64,000 nucleotides of DNA. Source: Parcubacteria group bacterium Gr01-1014_13 (GTDB lineage: Bacteria; Patescibacteria; ABY1; Magasanikbacterales; GWA2-37-8). The stretch is from the NCBI GenBank assembly GCA_007376295.1, contig VMGB01000004.1:6818-70817 (forward strand), written 5' to 3'. Made by a program: the position numbers and the translations under genes. This document shows positions 15,771-24,282 of this stretch, piece by piece (within the stretch, counting starts at the first letter, position 1; the number at the start of each line of letters is the position of its first letter). The notes beneath the pieces were generated by a model. That model made no database searches, had not been told where the DNA came from, and worked only from the letters and a program-made list of their open reading frames with translations.

Positions 15771-16247
15771 TTACGAAACAAACTGCACGCTAGCATCTTC
15801 GGTTTTTTTGAAAAGTTTTGTCTTGATAGATTTTTCTCCAGACTCTATTCCCGGCATAGTGACTTTACCGTAAAGCAGGGCACCTGATTCAATTTTTAGA
15901 TTTTTAACATCTATATCACCTACTACTCTGGAAGTAGAAACTAATTCCAAAGATTCTTTTATCTTCATGTTTCCTTTTACTTCGCCGGCGATGGTAGCGC
16001 TACCAGCTCGCACATTCGCCATAATCTTCGCGCCCATTTCTACAGTTAGGTGTTTGCTAGTAAATACACTGCCCGAGACCGTACCTTTAACAACGATATT
16101 TCCTTCAGAAGCAAAATCTCCTTCTACATTTACCGAAGGACCGACAACGGTTTCTACTTCGTCCTGAACATGCTGATGTGTTCGCTCGCTAACTTCCGGT
16201 TCGATATTTTCTTCAACATTTTTTGGAGTATTCCTTTGAAAAATCAT
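15771..16247 (-). CDS. Bactofilin (polymer-forming cytoskeletal protein)
   Basis: The central 100 residues (about 42-140) are a right-handed beta-helix of the bactofilin type: repeated short strands such as VEGDFASEGNIVVKGTVSGSV, HLTVEMGAKIMANVRAGSATI, VKGNMKIKESLEL and VVGDIDVKNLKIESGALLYGKV. Bactofilins polymerise without nucleotide into membrane-associated filaments that position wall enzymes. The tails of about 40 and 20 residues are charged and probably disordered. Each strand run quoted here is a short excerpt. It follows the histidine kinase gene by 47 bases on the same strand. Confidence 0.9.
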   Translation of the reverse strand: MIFQRNTPKNVEENIEPEVSERTHQHVQDEVETVVGPSVNVEGDFASEGNIVVKGTVSGSVFTSKHLTVEMGAKIMANVRAGSATIAGEVKGNMKIKESLELVSTSRVVGDIDVKNLKIESGALLYGKVTMPGIESGEKSIKTKLFKKTEDASVQFVS

Positions 16248-16294
16248 ATAAAAATATTTAACTTAATGATAATAATATTATATACCAAAACTGA

Positions 16295-17935
16295 TTATGA
16301 CGCCAGTGTCGCCATATGCTTGAGCGGTATCCAAAAACCAAACTCACTACCCTTCCCCAAACCCGAACTATGAGCCCAAACCCGGCCATTATGGGCCTCA
16401 ATAAACTTGCGGCAAACATACAACCCCAGTCCGGTGCCGGTAACAGCCGAGGCCTTTACGTTATCGCCACGATAAAATTTTTGAAAAAAATTAACTTCGT
16501 CTGCCTTTTCAAATCCAATACCATCGTCAATAACCCGCACGGCCACTCCCTTGCCTTCATCCGCAAACATTACTTTTATGATTCCTTTGTCGCTATATTT
16601 TATAGCATTATCTATAAAATTAAATATAACATGATGAATTTTTTCTTGATCACAATCAACTTTTTTTATTTTCTTCGGACACTCCCATTTAATTTCTATT
16701 TTTTTCTGTTTGGCTTTTACTTTTAGATCGTTCATGATATTGTCTACCAAGCTACAAATATCTACTACCGCAAATTCATACTTAGTTCGTCCTTGTTCAA
16801 TACGAGAAATATCCAAAAATTGATCCACCAACTTTACCAAGTGTTCATTGTTAATATCCATATCGCCCAGCACCTTTACCATACTTGCTTCCACCTTGCC
16901 ATAAGCGCCGTCCTTGATTAATTCTATGTAGCCTTTCAAAATAGAAAGTGGCGTACGCAATTGATGCGAAGCAATATATAAAAATTCGGTTTTTTGTTTG
17001 TCCAGCTCTTGCAGACGAATATTAGCTGTTTCCAAGGAAGCGGCCAAATCGGACAACTCGTCTTTTTGCTTGATTTCTTTATGCACACTTTTTACAAGCG
17101 AAACACCAAGCAAACCAACTAAAATAGCAAAAAAGAACTTAAAAAGTATACCACTAACATTGCCGGACAAAAGACCTTCGGAAAACAAAATTATTGTAAG
17201 CACCCCCACCAGACCTTCTGTGGCAATTAAGCGTAGATTAAATAACCCATACTTAAAAATCGCATAGGCAATGAAAATCATTAATATTACCGATGATAAA
17301 GGACCGAGAAAAACAGTAGCGGATGTTTTAAGAATAACGACAAAAATTACGGTGGATATCGCCATAAAAGAAAATGTGGCCACAACCCCCAAAAGAAAAT
17401 ATGAATTTTGCACTTTTTCTTTGCCGGAAGATTTTTTATATTTAAAAATCAAAACTATAAAGCTAAGCAAAAACAAACCTACAAAATCCAAGAAAAAAAT
17501 AGGAATGCCTGGCCCGGGTATAGGCAACGGCTCCCCGGTGGAATAATCAATAGCTTTAAATACTAAATTACTTAAAGAAGCGGCGGCCGAAACGGTCATC
17601 AAAATTAGCGCCGGGAATAAATAGCGCTTTTTCATTTTAAATTTATCCCCCGGAAATGTATTTACCAAAAATAAAAGTGTCGGGCCAATAAAAGAACAGA
17701 CGAACATTACCACTCTAATCCAAAATAATTGATTTTCCGGGGTTGGTTGAGGCGGGTGTAAAGATAAATAATTAACTATTATATAAGCATCTATCAGTAA
17801 ACTTAAAATAAAAAATAGTCTGGAAGTCCAGCTATTTTTATTTTTGATAAAAACAACAATACCAAGATATGCTGTAATCAAAAAAGTGAATATTCCCAGT
17901 AGCGCCTCCATGTGTTCGATCCTAAAATAGTCCAT
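16295..17935 (-). CDS. Membrane-bound sensor histidine kinase
   Basis: About seven or eight membrane helices fill residues 10-280, resembling the 7TM sensor module of many CPR kinases; a short coiled coil (290-315) leads to the HisKA domain with His324 in IASHQLRTPLS. The ATPase domain has the N-box NFIDNAIKYS (439-448), G1 DDGIGF (470-475) and G2 GTGLGLYV (500-507). The signal is unknown. No response regulator gene adjoins it, so the partner must be encoded elsewhere. The gene starts at 17935 and diverges from the nitroreductase-like gene. Confidence 0.93.
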   Translation of the reverse strand: MDYFRIEHMEALLGIFTFLITAYLGIVVFIKNKNSWTSRLFFILSLLIDAYIIVNYLSLHPPQPTPENQLFWIRVVMFVCSFIGPTLLFLVNTFPGDKFKMKKRYLFPALILMTVSAAASLSNLVFKAIDYSTGEPLPIPGPGIPIFFLDFVGLFLLSFIVLIFKYKKSSGKEKVQNSYFLLGVVATFSFMAISTVIFVVILKTSATVFLGPLSSVILMIFIAYAIFKYGLFNLRLIATEGLVGVLTIILFSEGLLSGNVSGILFKFFFAILVGLLGVSLVKSVHKEIKQKDELSDLAASLETANIRLQELDKQKTEFLYIASHQLRTPLSILKGYIELIKDGAYGKVEASMVKVLGDMDINNEHLVKLVDQFLDISRIEQGRTKYEFAVVDICSLVDNIMNDLKVKAKQKKIEIKWECPKKIKKVDCDQEKIHHVIFNFIDNAIKYSDKGIIKVMFADEGKGVAVRVIDDGIGFEKADEVNFFQKFYRGDNVKASAVTGTGLGLYVCRKFIEAHNGRVWAHSSGLGKGSEFGFWIPLKHMATLAS

Positions 17936-18037
17936 GGTTTTTATTAAAAATAATATCCTTTATTATACCTTATTTTACAGGCAAAGACTACTGTCTATTG
18001 TTCTTATTGAAGCCATATAATATAATGATGCTAACTT

Positions 18038-19150
18038 ATGAAAATACAAAAAAACTGTGAACTTTGGGAATATAGATCAAATTGGGGCAACCTCGGCCAA
18101 TTGAACCTGGGTGATAAATTAAATTACCTCTGCCTTTTGGCGCATCTGGCTCCCAGTAGCCACAACACTCAACCATGGAGATTTTTTATAGACGAAGCTA
18201 ATAAAATTATTAGCGTATATTTAGACAGAGAATTTGTTTTATCCGCATCGGACATAGACGGCAGGCAAGCCGTGGTAAGCATTGGCTGCGCAGTAGAAAA
18301 TTTAATCTGTGGCGCTAAGTATTTGGGAATGGAACCGACTATTAAACTTTTAACTTCCGACAAAAAAAAGGTGAAGCCGTTTGTAGAAAACGAACCAAAA
18401 ATTACCCCTCTTTTAGAAATAAAATTCACCGAAGTTAAGCCGTATTTAAAATTAGAAAAAATTGTTAAGGCTATTTTTAATCGAAAAGTAATAAGAGCTG
18501 AATATGACCCGCAAAAACCAGTCCCTGACGAAGTTATTGATCTGCTTAAAAAAACTACCGATGAAAAAATGACAAAACTGCATTTAATCACCGATAGCTT
18601 GCGCCGATTGGGCATTGCCGAACTTCAATCACAAGCCGATGCCTTTGTAATCAACTCGCCAAAATTCAGCAAAGAGCTGGGACAATGGTTTTTGCCAAAC
18701 GATACCGCCAATTTTGTGGGCATGCCTGGAATCAGCTTTGGCTTGCCAGACGATCAAGCACTACGCATGCACAATGGTTTGTTAGAAAAAACCGCCTTAC
18801 AGCCGGAAGACGGGCTTAAATTCGCCCTGGCCGGCAAAATAGGATTAGAGAAATCCCCCCTCATCGGTATTATTACGACTAAAAATGATGATATAAAAAA
18901 TTGGCTACTAGCAGGCAGAAGCTTTGAAAAAATATTTTTAACCCTAACGGATAATGATATACAAGTTGCCGTGCACGCCGGCATTATTGAAGTGCCGTTG
19001 ATAAAAAGAATATTTAGCGCCACCTTGGGTACGACCAGACATATTACCGTGCTATTTAGAGCCGGCTATGTAAAAAAAGAAGAAGATAAAAATCGCCCAC
19101 ACTCTCCGCGCTTGCCATTAGCAGCCGTAATCCTTAGCGATAAATCTTAA
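18038..19150 (+). CDS. Nitroreductase-like (Acg/MoeY type) protein
   Basis: The protein of 370 residues has the nitroreductase-family opening LAPSSHNTQPWRFFID near residue 38 and the C-terminal VLFRAGYVKK ... PHSPRLPL seen in the Acg-like, double-repeat nitroreductases. Such proteins bind FMN, but many of this subgroup have a lid that closes the active site and may store flavin instead of reducing substrates. In mycobacterial MoeY-type proteins a ThiF/E1 domain is fused to a nitroreductase domain; here the ThiF-like gene is convergent and overlaps this one by 17 bases at the 3' ends. The function is inferred only at family level. Confidence 0.75.
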   Translation: MKIQKNCELWEYRSNWGNLGQLNLGDKLNYLCLLAHLAPSSHNTQPWRFFIDEANKIISVYLDREFVLSASDIDGRQAVVSIGCAVENLICGAKYLGMEPTIKLLTSDKKKVKPFVENEPKITPLLEIKFTEVKPYLKLEKIVKAIFNRKVIRAEYDPQKPVPDEVIDLLKKTTDEKMTKLHLITDSLRRLGIAELQSQADAFVINSPKFSKELGQWFLPNDTANFVGMPGISFGLPDDQALRMHNGLLEKTALQPEDGLKFALAGKIGLEKSPLIGIITTKNDDIKNWLLAGRSFEKIFLTLTDNDIQVAVHAGIIEVPLIKRIFSATLGTTRHITVLFRAGYVKKEEDKNRPHSPRLPLAAVILSDKS

Positions 19151-20399
19151 CCGCAAAAGTGTGTTTGTCTATAATTGCTCGGGCCGGAGAATCAAACCCG
19201 AGTTTAATTCTGGCGATGCATTCCGCGGCAATCGCGCCAGCCATCGCTACTGTAGAACCAAGTTGGGGAATAATAGTGGAAGTGGGTATCTCTACTCTTT
19301 GTTCAATAATTGCCTTTAATTCACCGTGGCGATAATCCTTGCCAATCAAGGCGTCCACAAATTCAAAAAACGCATTTCTGTTTCCCGCTTCTTCATAAAC
19401 TTTTTCCATTTTGGAAATTAATTCTTCGTCGCTAATACCATAACTCAAAGGCAAATTTTTATCTTTATCATAACGCAACACATCCAGTTGTACCGCAGAT
19501 CCAATGTCCGTTACCATTACCATGGGTAACCCTCTTTTTCTAGCCTCTTGCCTAATCAAAATTTTTATTCTTGGGTCATCCACTTCCTCTACCACCACGT
19601 CTGTTCTTGGTTCGCCCTCATATTGCCCCAAAAATGAATCGATATTTTTCTCGTCTATACCTTCGTCATAAATGTAAACATTCAAAAACGGATCGACCGC
19701 ATAAAGCTGCCCGGCAATAACTTTGGCTTTATTTTTAAGCGATAAATCCGCGACTGATGTTCTTTCGGCTTGGCTTTTTACCATTTCTCCGTAACTCAAT
19801 CTTACCCGGTTGATATTTTCCATTTTATAAACACTCTTATCGGCGATCTTGATATTTTTAGGACGCAAATCCATTACGGCGCAGTGAATCACATTGCTGC
19901 CGACACTACAACCCGCTACCGCTATGGTAGTATTCTCAAATAAATTACGAATTTGCATCCAAGTTAATGAGTTTTTCGGGTCAGCCAATAATTTGGAGCT
20001 GCTGGCCACAGCTACCACATGATGCCAAAGTGGGGGGCAATATCTAACCAATTCATTTCTTTCCGCATAATAGGCATAAAAACCATAATCCAAATAATTG
20101 CCTTTAATTTCAAAAAGTTTTTGGGCATAATTTCCCCATTCCAAATTAAATTCGTCTCGCAATGTCTTTCCGCTAATATCCACGACCGGCGACGTAGCCG
20201 ACATGGTTAATCTTTCGTTTAAACCAAAAATGGTGGCTTGCGTAAGATCAAATTGCTTTTCCGGAGGGATAATTATTTGTTCCGCTCCGGATAAATTTAA
20301 CACGGCATTATTCGCGTCATCATAAATTATCGTTTTATTTTTATGAGCTTCTGCCGCTTCCAAAATAATTGGTTTTAAAGATAATCTAGGACTAATCAT
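19134..20399 (-). CDS. ThiF/E1-like adenylating enzyme family protein
   Basis: The start is taken as ATG 20399, where ATGA overlaps the stop of the upstream gene, giving 421 residues; an in-frame start at 20441 lies inside that gene. A Rossmann-type ATP site reads TTIAVAGCSVGSNVIH (about residues 162-177), followed by KIADKSVYKMENINR, the E1 pattern of an acidic residue after strand 2 and a conserved Asn-Arg. ThiF relatives adenylate a C-terminal carboxylate of a small protein or other acid. I see no clear catalytic cysteine or CxxC zinc knuckles. The pairing with nitroreductase resembles MoeY-type fusions. Confidence 0.75.
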   Translation of the reverse strand: MISPRLSLKPIILEAAEAHKNKTIIYDDANNAVLNLSGAEQIIIPPEKQFDLTQATIFGLNERLTMSATSPVVDISGKTLRDEFNLEWGNYAQKLFEIKGNYLDYGFYAYYAERNELVRYCPPLWHHVVAVASSSKLLADPKNSLTWMQIRNLFENTTIAVAGCSVGSNVIHCAVMDLRPKNIKIADKSVYKMENINRVRLSYGEMVKSQAERTSVADLSLKNKAKVIAGQLYAVDPFLNVYIYDEGIDEKNIDSFLGQYEGEPRTDVVVEEVDDPRIKILIRQEARKRGLPMVMVTDIGSAVQLDVLRYDKDKNLPLSYGISDEELISKMEKVYEEAGNRNAFFEFVDALIGKDYRHGELKAIIEQRVEIPTSTIIPQLGSTVAMAGAIAAECIARIKLGFDSPARAIIDKHTFAVKIYR

Positions 20400-21385
20400 A
20401 CGACTTGTTTTATTTTTATTCTTTTTAATTGTTTTTTCCAATTGGCCGCGCTAATAATTTTTAATTTGGAGCCGTCTGCTACTGACCGATCAAGCAATGC
20501 GCGCAACTCTTCTCCGGTTATTTTGGATCCGGGTATTTTTCCTTTCCACAACAAAACCGCATTGATTCCGTAAATCATATTTAAAATTTCCATATAATTT
20601 GCTGTTTTTTTTATTTCCGGATTATAATTTTTTGCGTATTTTTTAATAAAAACAATATTCAGTTTTTTTTCTTCAATTAATTTTTGTAATGATTTAAGCA
20701 ATTGCGACGCATTCAAAAAATATCCGGGGAAATGGTAGGCCGACCAACTTCTATCCAAATATACCTGCTCTGGCCGGCATTTTAAAGTTTTATAAGCGTC
20801 GGGGAAAGACAAACTAAACCGAGAGCTAAAACGTAGTATTTTTTTTAAAACTTCAGGTCTAAATACTCCCAAAAAATAGGAAAAGTGTGTTTCTGAAAAA
20901 AATTCTTTATTAATCAAAGCAAAAGCTTGAGCCGTATGCTTCATTGCGGAATTCTTTGGCGCAATGCCGCACAAACGCGAGATAGCTACCAGTTTTGTTT
21001 GTAAATCATTGTCTCTAAAAACCAATTTATTTTTTATAATATTGACAATAGTTTTTCCGTTATAAACATACTGATTTAAATCTTCCAACAAGTGTGTATC
21101 CGTATTGCCAGGCACAAACCGCAAACATAACCATTCTTCCAATTTTCCAAAGCTGCTTCGGCAAAGAAAAATCGCGGCATTTTTATCATACTCATCAATA
21201 AGCGGCACTCGACCGTATCTTAAATAAGATTGGCGAGCAAGCTTGGTTATTTTTTTCAACACGGCATTATTCCAACTGGGCTGATATAAATTTTTTGCTT
21301 TATAAATTCGAAAAATAACCGATCCAATTTTGTATATTTTAAGTGGCCTAAAATTTTCCAAGCTCTTGAGCAGTTCTTGATCCAT
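20396..21385 (-). CDS. Acyltransferase-like (GNAT fold) protein, function uncertain
   Basis: The start is ATG 21385 (MDQELLKSLENFRPLKIY), six bases after the argS stop, with a GGAGGAG stretch in the argS end serving as ribosome site; a longer frame to 21463 would lie within argS. I read weak resemblance to GNAT acyltransferases of the N-acyl amino acid synthase kind: a WLCLRFVPG strand, then LVAISRLCGI resembling the E-I-S-R motif, then a helix rich in Ala and Phe. This is a tentative call. The remaining 140 residues (after about 190) match nothing I know. The 4-base ATGA overlap with the E1-like gene implies translational coupling. Confidence 0.5.
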   Translation of the reverse strand: MDQELLKSLENFRPLKIYKIGSVIFRIYKAKNLYQPSWNNAVLKKITKLARQSYLRYGRVPLIDEYDKNAAIFLCRSSFGKLEEWLCLRFVPGNTDTHLLEDLNQYVYNGKTIVNIIKNKLVFRDNDLQTKLVAISRLCGIAPKNSAMKHTAQAFALINKEFFSETHFSYFLGVFRPEVLKKILRFSSRFSLSFPDAYKTLKCRPEQVYLDRSWSAYHFPGYFLNASQLLKSLQKLIEEKKLNIVFIKKYAKNYNPEIKKTANYMEILNMIYGINAVLLWKGKIPGSKITGEELRALLDRSVADGSKLKIISAANWKKQLKRIKIKQVV

Positions 21386-21390
21386 ACAGA

Positions 21391-23091
21391 TTACATCTCC
21401 TCCACCGTATTGATAGTAAGCAGGTCGAGCGTGTTTTCCAAAACATTTTTCACGGCTATACACAATTGTAACCTGGCCGCAATCAACTCTTTATTTTCCG
21501 CATTTAACACGCTGTGTTTGGTATAAAAATCGTTAAACTTCTGGGCTAAATCAAAACAGTAGCGAGTAATAGTGGACGGATTGTACTCACGCAAAGCATC
21601 GGAAACTATTTCTTCGTATTGGGATAAAAATAACAGTAGCTGTTTTTCTTCTGGCTTGTCCAACAATTCATAATCGCCTTTTGCTTTTATTTTTTCATCT
21701 TTTGCTTTTTCTAAAATACTATTAATTCTGGCCACAACATACAAAATATATGGTCCGGTAAATCCATCAACGGCCGTGGCTTCTTTGATATCAAAAGTAA
21801 TATTTTTGGCCGCTTCATGTTTAAGCATATCAAACTTCAAAGCCGCCATAGCCAAAACATGCGCGGTTTTATTTACCTGTTTCTCACTCCAATCTGCATG
21901 CCTTTGCTTTGATTCCATTTTTAATTTTTCATAAACTTCATAGTACAAATCTTCGTATAAAATTACATTCCCAAACCGAGAAGACATTTTACCTTCTTTT
22001 AAATTTACCAAACCGTAACCAATATGTGTAAGTTTTTTATTGAAACCGATTATTTCCAAAATTTTATACAGTTGTTTGAAATAAAAATTCTGCTCCGTGC
22101 CGGTGATTACAATACTTTCGTCGACATTGAATTTTTTAAATTTCTCTACGGCCAAAGGCAGATCGCTGGTCAGATACAGTCCAGCACCATTTGATTTACG
22201 TAGTAAGGCAATATCTAAATTGTATTTACTCAAATCAACTATCACCGCTCCCCCTTCGCCAATTTCAGCCACACCCTTAAATAAAAGTTCGTCTGTCATT
22301 TTTTGACCTCGATCTTTTAGATCTTTCTCATAAAACACGGCTGCGTGCTTTACACCTAATTGTTTAAATATTTCTTCGAATTTTTCTATACTCCATTCCC
22401 TAGTTTTCATAAACAACGGCCAAATTTCTGGGTCGTGCTCTTCTAATTTTTTCTGTATCTCAGCCACTTCTTTGCCGAAATCTGGATTATCCCTTACTTG
22501 CTGGCTAGCTTCGGCATAAATATCACCCAGCCATTTTTGACAATTTTCTGGAGGCTGTTCGTTTTTATGAAATTTCAAAAGTCCCCACAAACATTTGGCC
22601 ACGTGATTACCAAAATCATTTAGATAATTTACCGGATAAACTTTGTAGCCATTTTTTTCATACAGCCGAACCAGCGTATTGCCGATGGCAACATTGCGAA
22701 AATGACCGATGTGAAATTCTTTATGAGTATTATTCGACGGATATTCAATCAAAACTTTTTTACCTTTACCCGATTTATTATCTCCGTATTTTTTTCCTTG
22801 CTTACCAATTTCTTTCACTACCAAACTTGCTACTTCGCCGGGTTGCAGATAAAAATTAACATACGGTCCGGCTGTTTCTACCCTTGCTACCATTTTTGAT
22901 TTTTTATCTTTAATCTTTTCTTTTATTTTATCCGCAGCATCTTTTGGACTCATTTGCCACTCTTTGCCGACACCAAAACAAGCAAAAGCAAAATCCCCCA
23001 TCTCCGGATTCGGAGGAGTCGTTAGTTGCACATCGCCTTTTACATCTGCAACAGCCAAAAGGTTTTTAATTTCTTTTTTTATTTCCTGCAT
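21391..23091 (-). CDS. argS: Arginyl-tRNA synthetase
   Basis: ArgRS charges tRNA-Arg. The class I HIGH motif is present in KEFHIGHFRNVAIGNTLVR, preceded by VLIEYPSNNTHK, typical of ArgRS. The second motif position reads EGKMSSRFGNVI (KMSSR in place of KMSKS). An N-terminal Add-1 tRNA-recognition domain (residues 1-100) and a C-terminal anticodon-binding DALR domain ending in VKNVLENTLDLL complete it. At 566 residues it is of ordinary length. It is the last of three tRNA synthetase genes in a row (valS, tyrS, argS), with only 1-2 bases between them, so they form one operon. Confidence 0.96.
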   Translation of the reverse strand: MQEIKKEIKNLLAVADVKGDVQLTTPPNPEMGDFAFACFGVGKEWQMSPKDAADKIKEKIKDKKSKMVARVETAGPYVNFYLQPGEVASLVVKEIGKQGKKYGDNKSGKGKKVLIEYPSNNTHKEFHIGHFRNVAIGNTLVRLYEKNGYKVYPVNYLNDFGNHVAKCLWGLLKFHKNEQPPENCQKWLGDIYAEASQQVRDNPDFGKEVAEIQKKLEEHDPEIWPLFMKTREWSIEKFEEIFKQLGVKHAAVFYEKDLKDRGQKMTDELLFKGVAEIGEGGAVIVDLSKYNLDIALLRKSNGAGLYLTSDLPLAVEKFKKFNVDESIVITGTEQNFYFKQLYKILEIIGFNKKLTHIGYGLVNLKEGKMSSRFGNVILYEDLYYEVYEKLKMESKQRHADWSEKQVNKTAHVLAMAALKFDMLKHEAAKNITFDIKEATAVDGFTGPYILYVVARINSILEKAKDEKIKAKGDYELLDKPEEKQLLLFLSQYEEIVSDALREYNPSTITRYCFDLAQKFNDFYTKHSVLNAENKELIAARLQLCIAVKNVLENTLDLLTINTVEEM

Positions 23092-23093
23092 AA

Positions 23094-24281
23094 CTATTTA
23101 ATTTTTACGAAAAATCTGCTTCCTTTTTGAACCACGTCGCCTGATTTAACCTGCTCATCAATTGTTTCAACTTTCTTATCATTAATTTTTACTCCGTCCT
23201 GTGCAATTATTTGTCTTGCCTCTGATTTGCTTTTACAAATTTTTGATTCTACCAACACCGTCAAAATATCCATGGCGCTTGGTTTGAGTTCGGGTATATC
23301 TTGTGGTTTGCTTTTTTCTTGAAATACTTTATGAAAATGTTCTTCACCTTTTTTTGTTCCCGTATCACCATGATACAACCTTGTTATCGCTTGCGCTAAT
23401 TTAGTTTTAATTTTCATAGGATTTTCTCCTGTCTCTAACTGTTTCTTGTAATTTTCAATCAAGCTCATCGGCTCATCGGTGGCCAGTTCAAAATATTTTA
23501 TAATCAACTTATCTGGAATAGACATGACTTTACCAAAAATTTCCTCGGCTGAATCATCAAGTGCAATATAATTTCCATAACTCTTACTCATCTTTTTTTC
23601 TCCATCAGTTCCTTCTAAAAGAGGAATGGTTAAAATATCCTGTTCCGCCTGATCATATTTTTTCTGCATTTTTCGACCCATCAATAAATTAAATTTTTGG
23701 TCTGTACCACCTATTTCTACATCTGCTTTAAGAGCAACAGAATCATATCCCTGTAAAAGTGGATACATGATTTCTTGCATCGCGATATCCGATCCTTCCT
23801 TAAGTCTTTTTTGAAAATCATCTCTTTCCAAAATACGCGCGACTGTTATTTTTGATGTTAGATCCATAAGCAGTGCGGTAAAATTTGGTTTACCATACCA
23901 TTCACTATTATGTCTAATCTCAATTTTTTTAGTATCAATAACCTTCCCCGCTTGTTTCACATATGTCTTCATGTTCTTTTTTACATCTTCCACAGTAAGA
24001 ATTGGTCTTGTAGAATCTCTTCCGCTAGGATCACCGATCATAGCAGTATAGTCCCCGATTAAAAGAATTACCTGATGACCGAGCTCTTGAAATTGTTTTA
24101 GCTTTCTTAGTGGGACAGCGTGACCTATATGTATCTGTGAACCTGTCGGATCTATACCGAACTTAATTCTTAATTTTTTGCCAGACAAAAGTTTTTTTCT
24201 CAAATTTTCTTTTTCTATCACCTCTTCTACTCCTCTGCTTAGCAACTCCTCTATTTTTTGTGGGTCAGTATTAATTTTCAT
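23094..24281 (-). CDS. tyrS: Tyrosyl-tRNA synthetase
   Basis: TyrRS charges tRNA-Tyr. The class I signatures are GSQIHIGHAVPLRKL (HIGH, about residue 51) and KKMSKSYGNYIALDD (KMSKS). A C-terminal S4 RNA-binding domain of about 65 residues (SKSEARQIIAQDGVKIND) follows. The subgroup with 395 residues and an S4 tail resembles the TyrZ-like bacterial branch, judged only from the HIGHAVPLRKL and DPTG context. The gene is packed between valS and argS with 1- and 2-base gaps. Confidence 0.96.
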   Translation of the reverse strand: MKINTDPQKIEELLSRGVEEVIEKENLRKKLLSGKKLRIKFGIDPTGSQIHIGHAVPLRKLKQFQELGHQVILLIGDYTAMIGDPSGRDSTRPILTVEDVKKNMKTYVKQAGKVIDTKKIEIRHNSEWYGKPNFTALLMDLTSKITVARILERDDFQKRLKEGSDIAMQEIMYPLLQGYDSVALKADVEIGGTDQKFNLLMGRKMQKKYDQAEQDILTIPLLEGTDGEKKMSKSYGNYIALDDSAEEIFGKVMSIPDKLIIKYFELATDEPMSLIENYKKQLETGENPMKIKTKLAQAITRLYHGDTGTKKGEEHFHKVFQEKSKPQDIPELKPSAMDILTVLVESKICKSKSEARQIIAQDGVKINDKKVETIDEQVKSGDVVQKGSRFFVKIK

Positions 24282-24282
24282 A

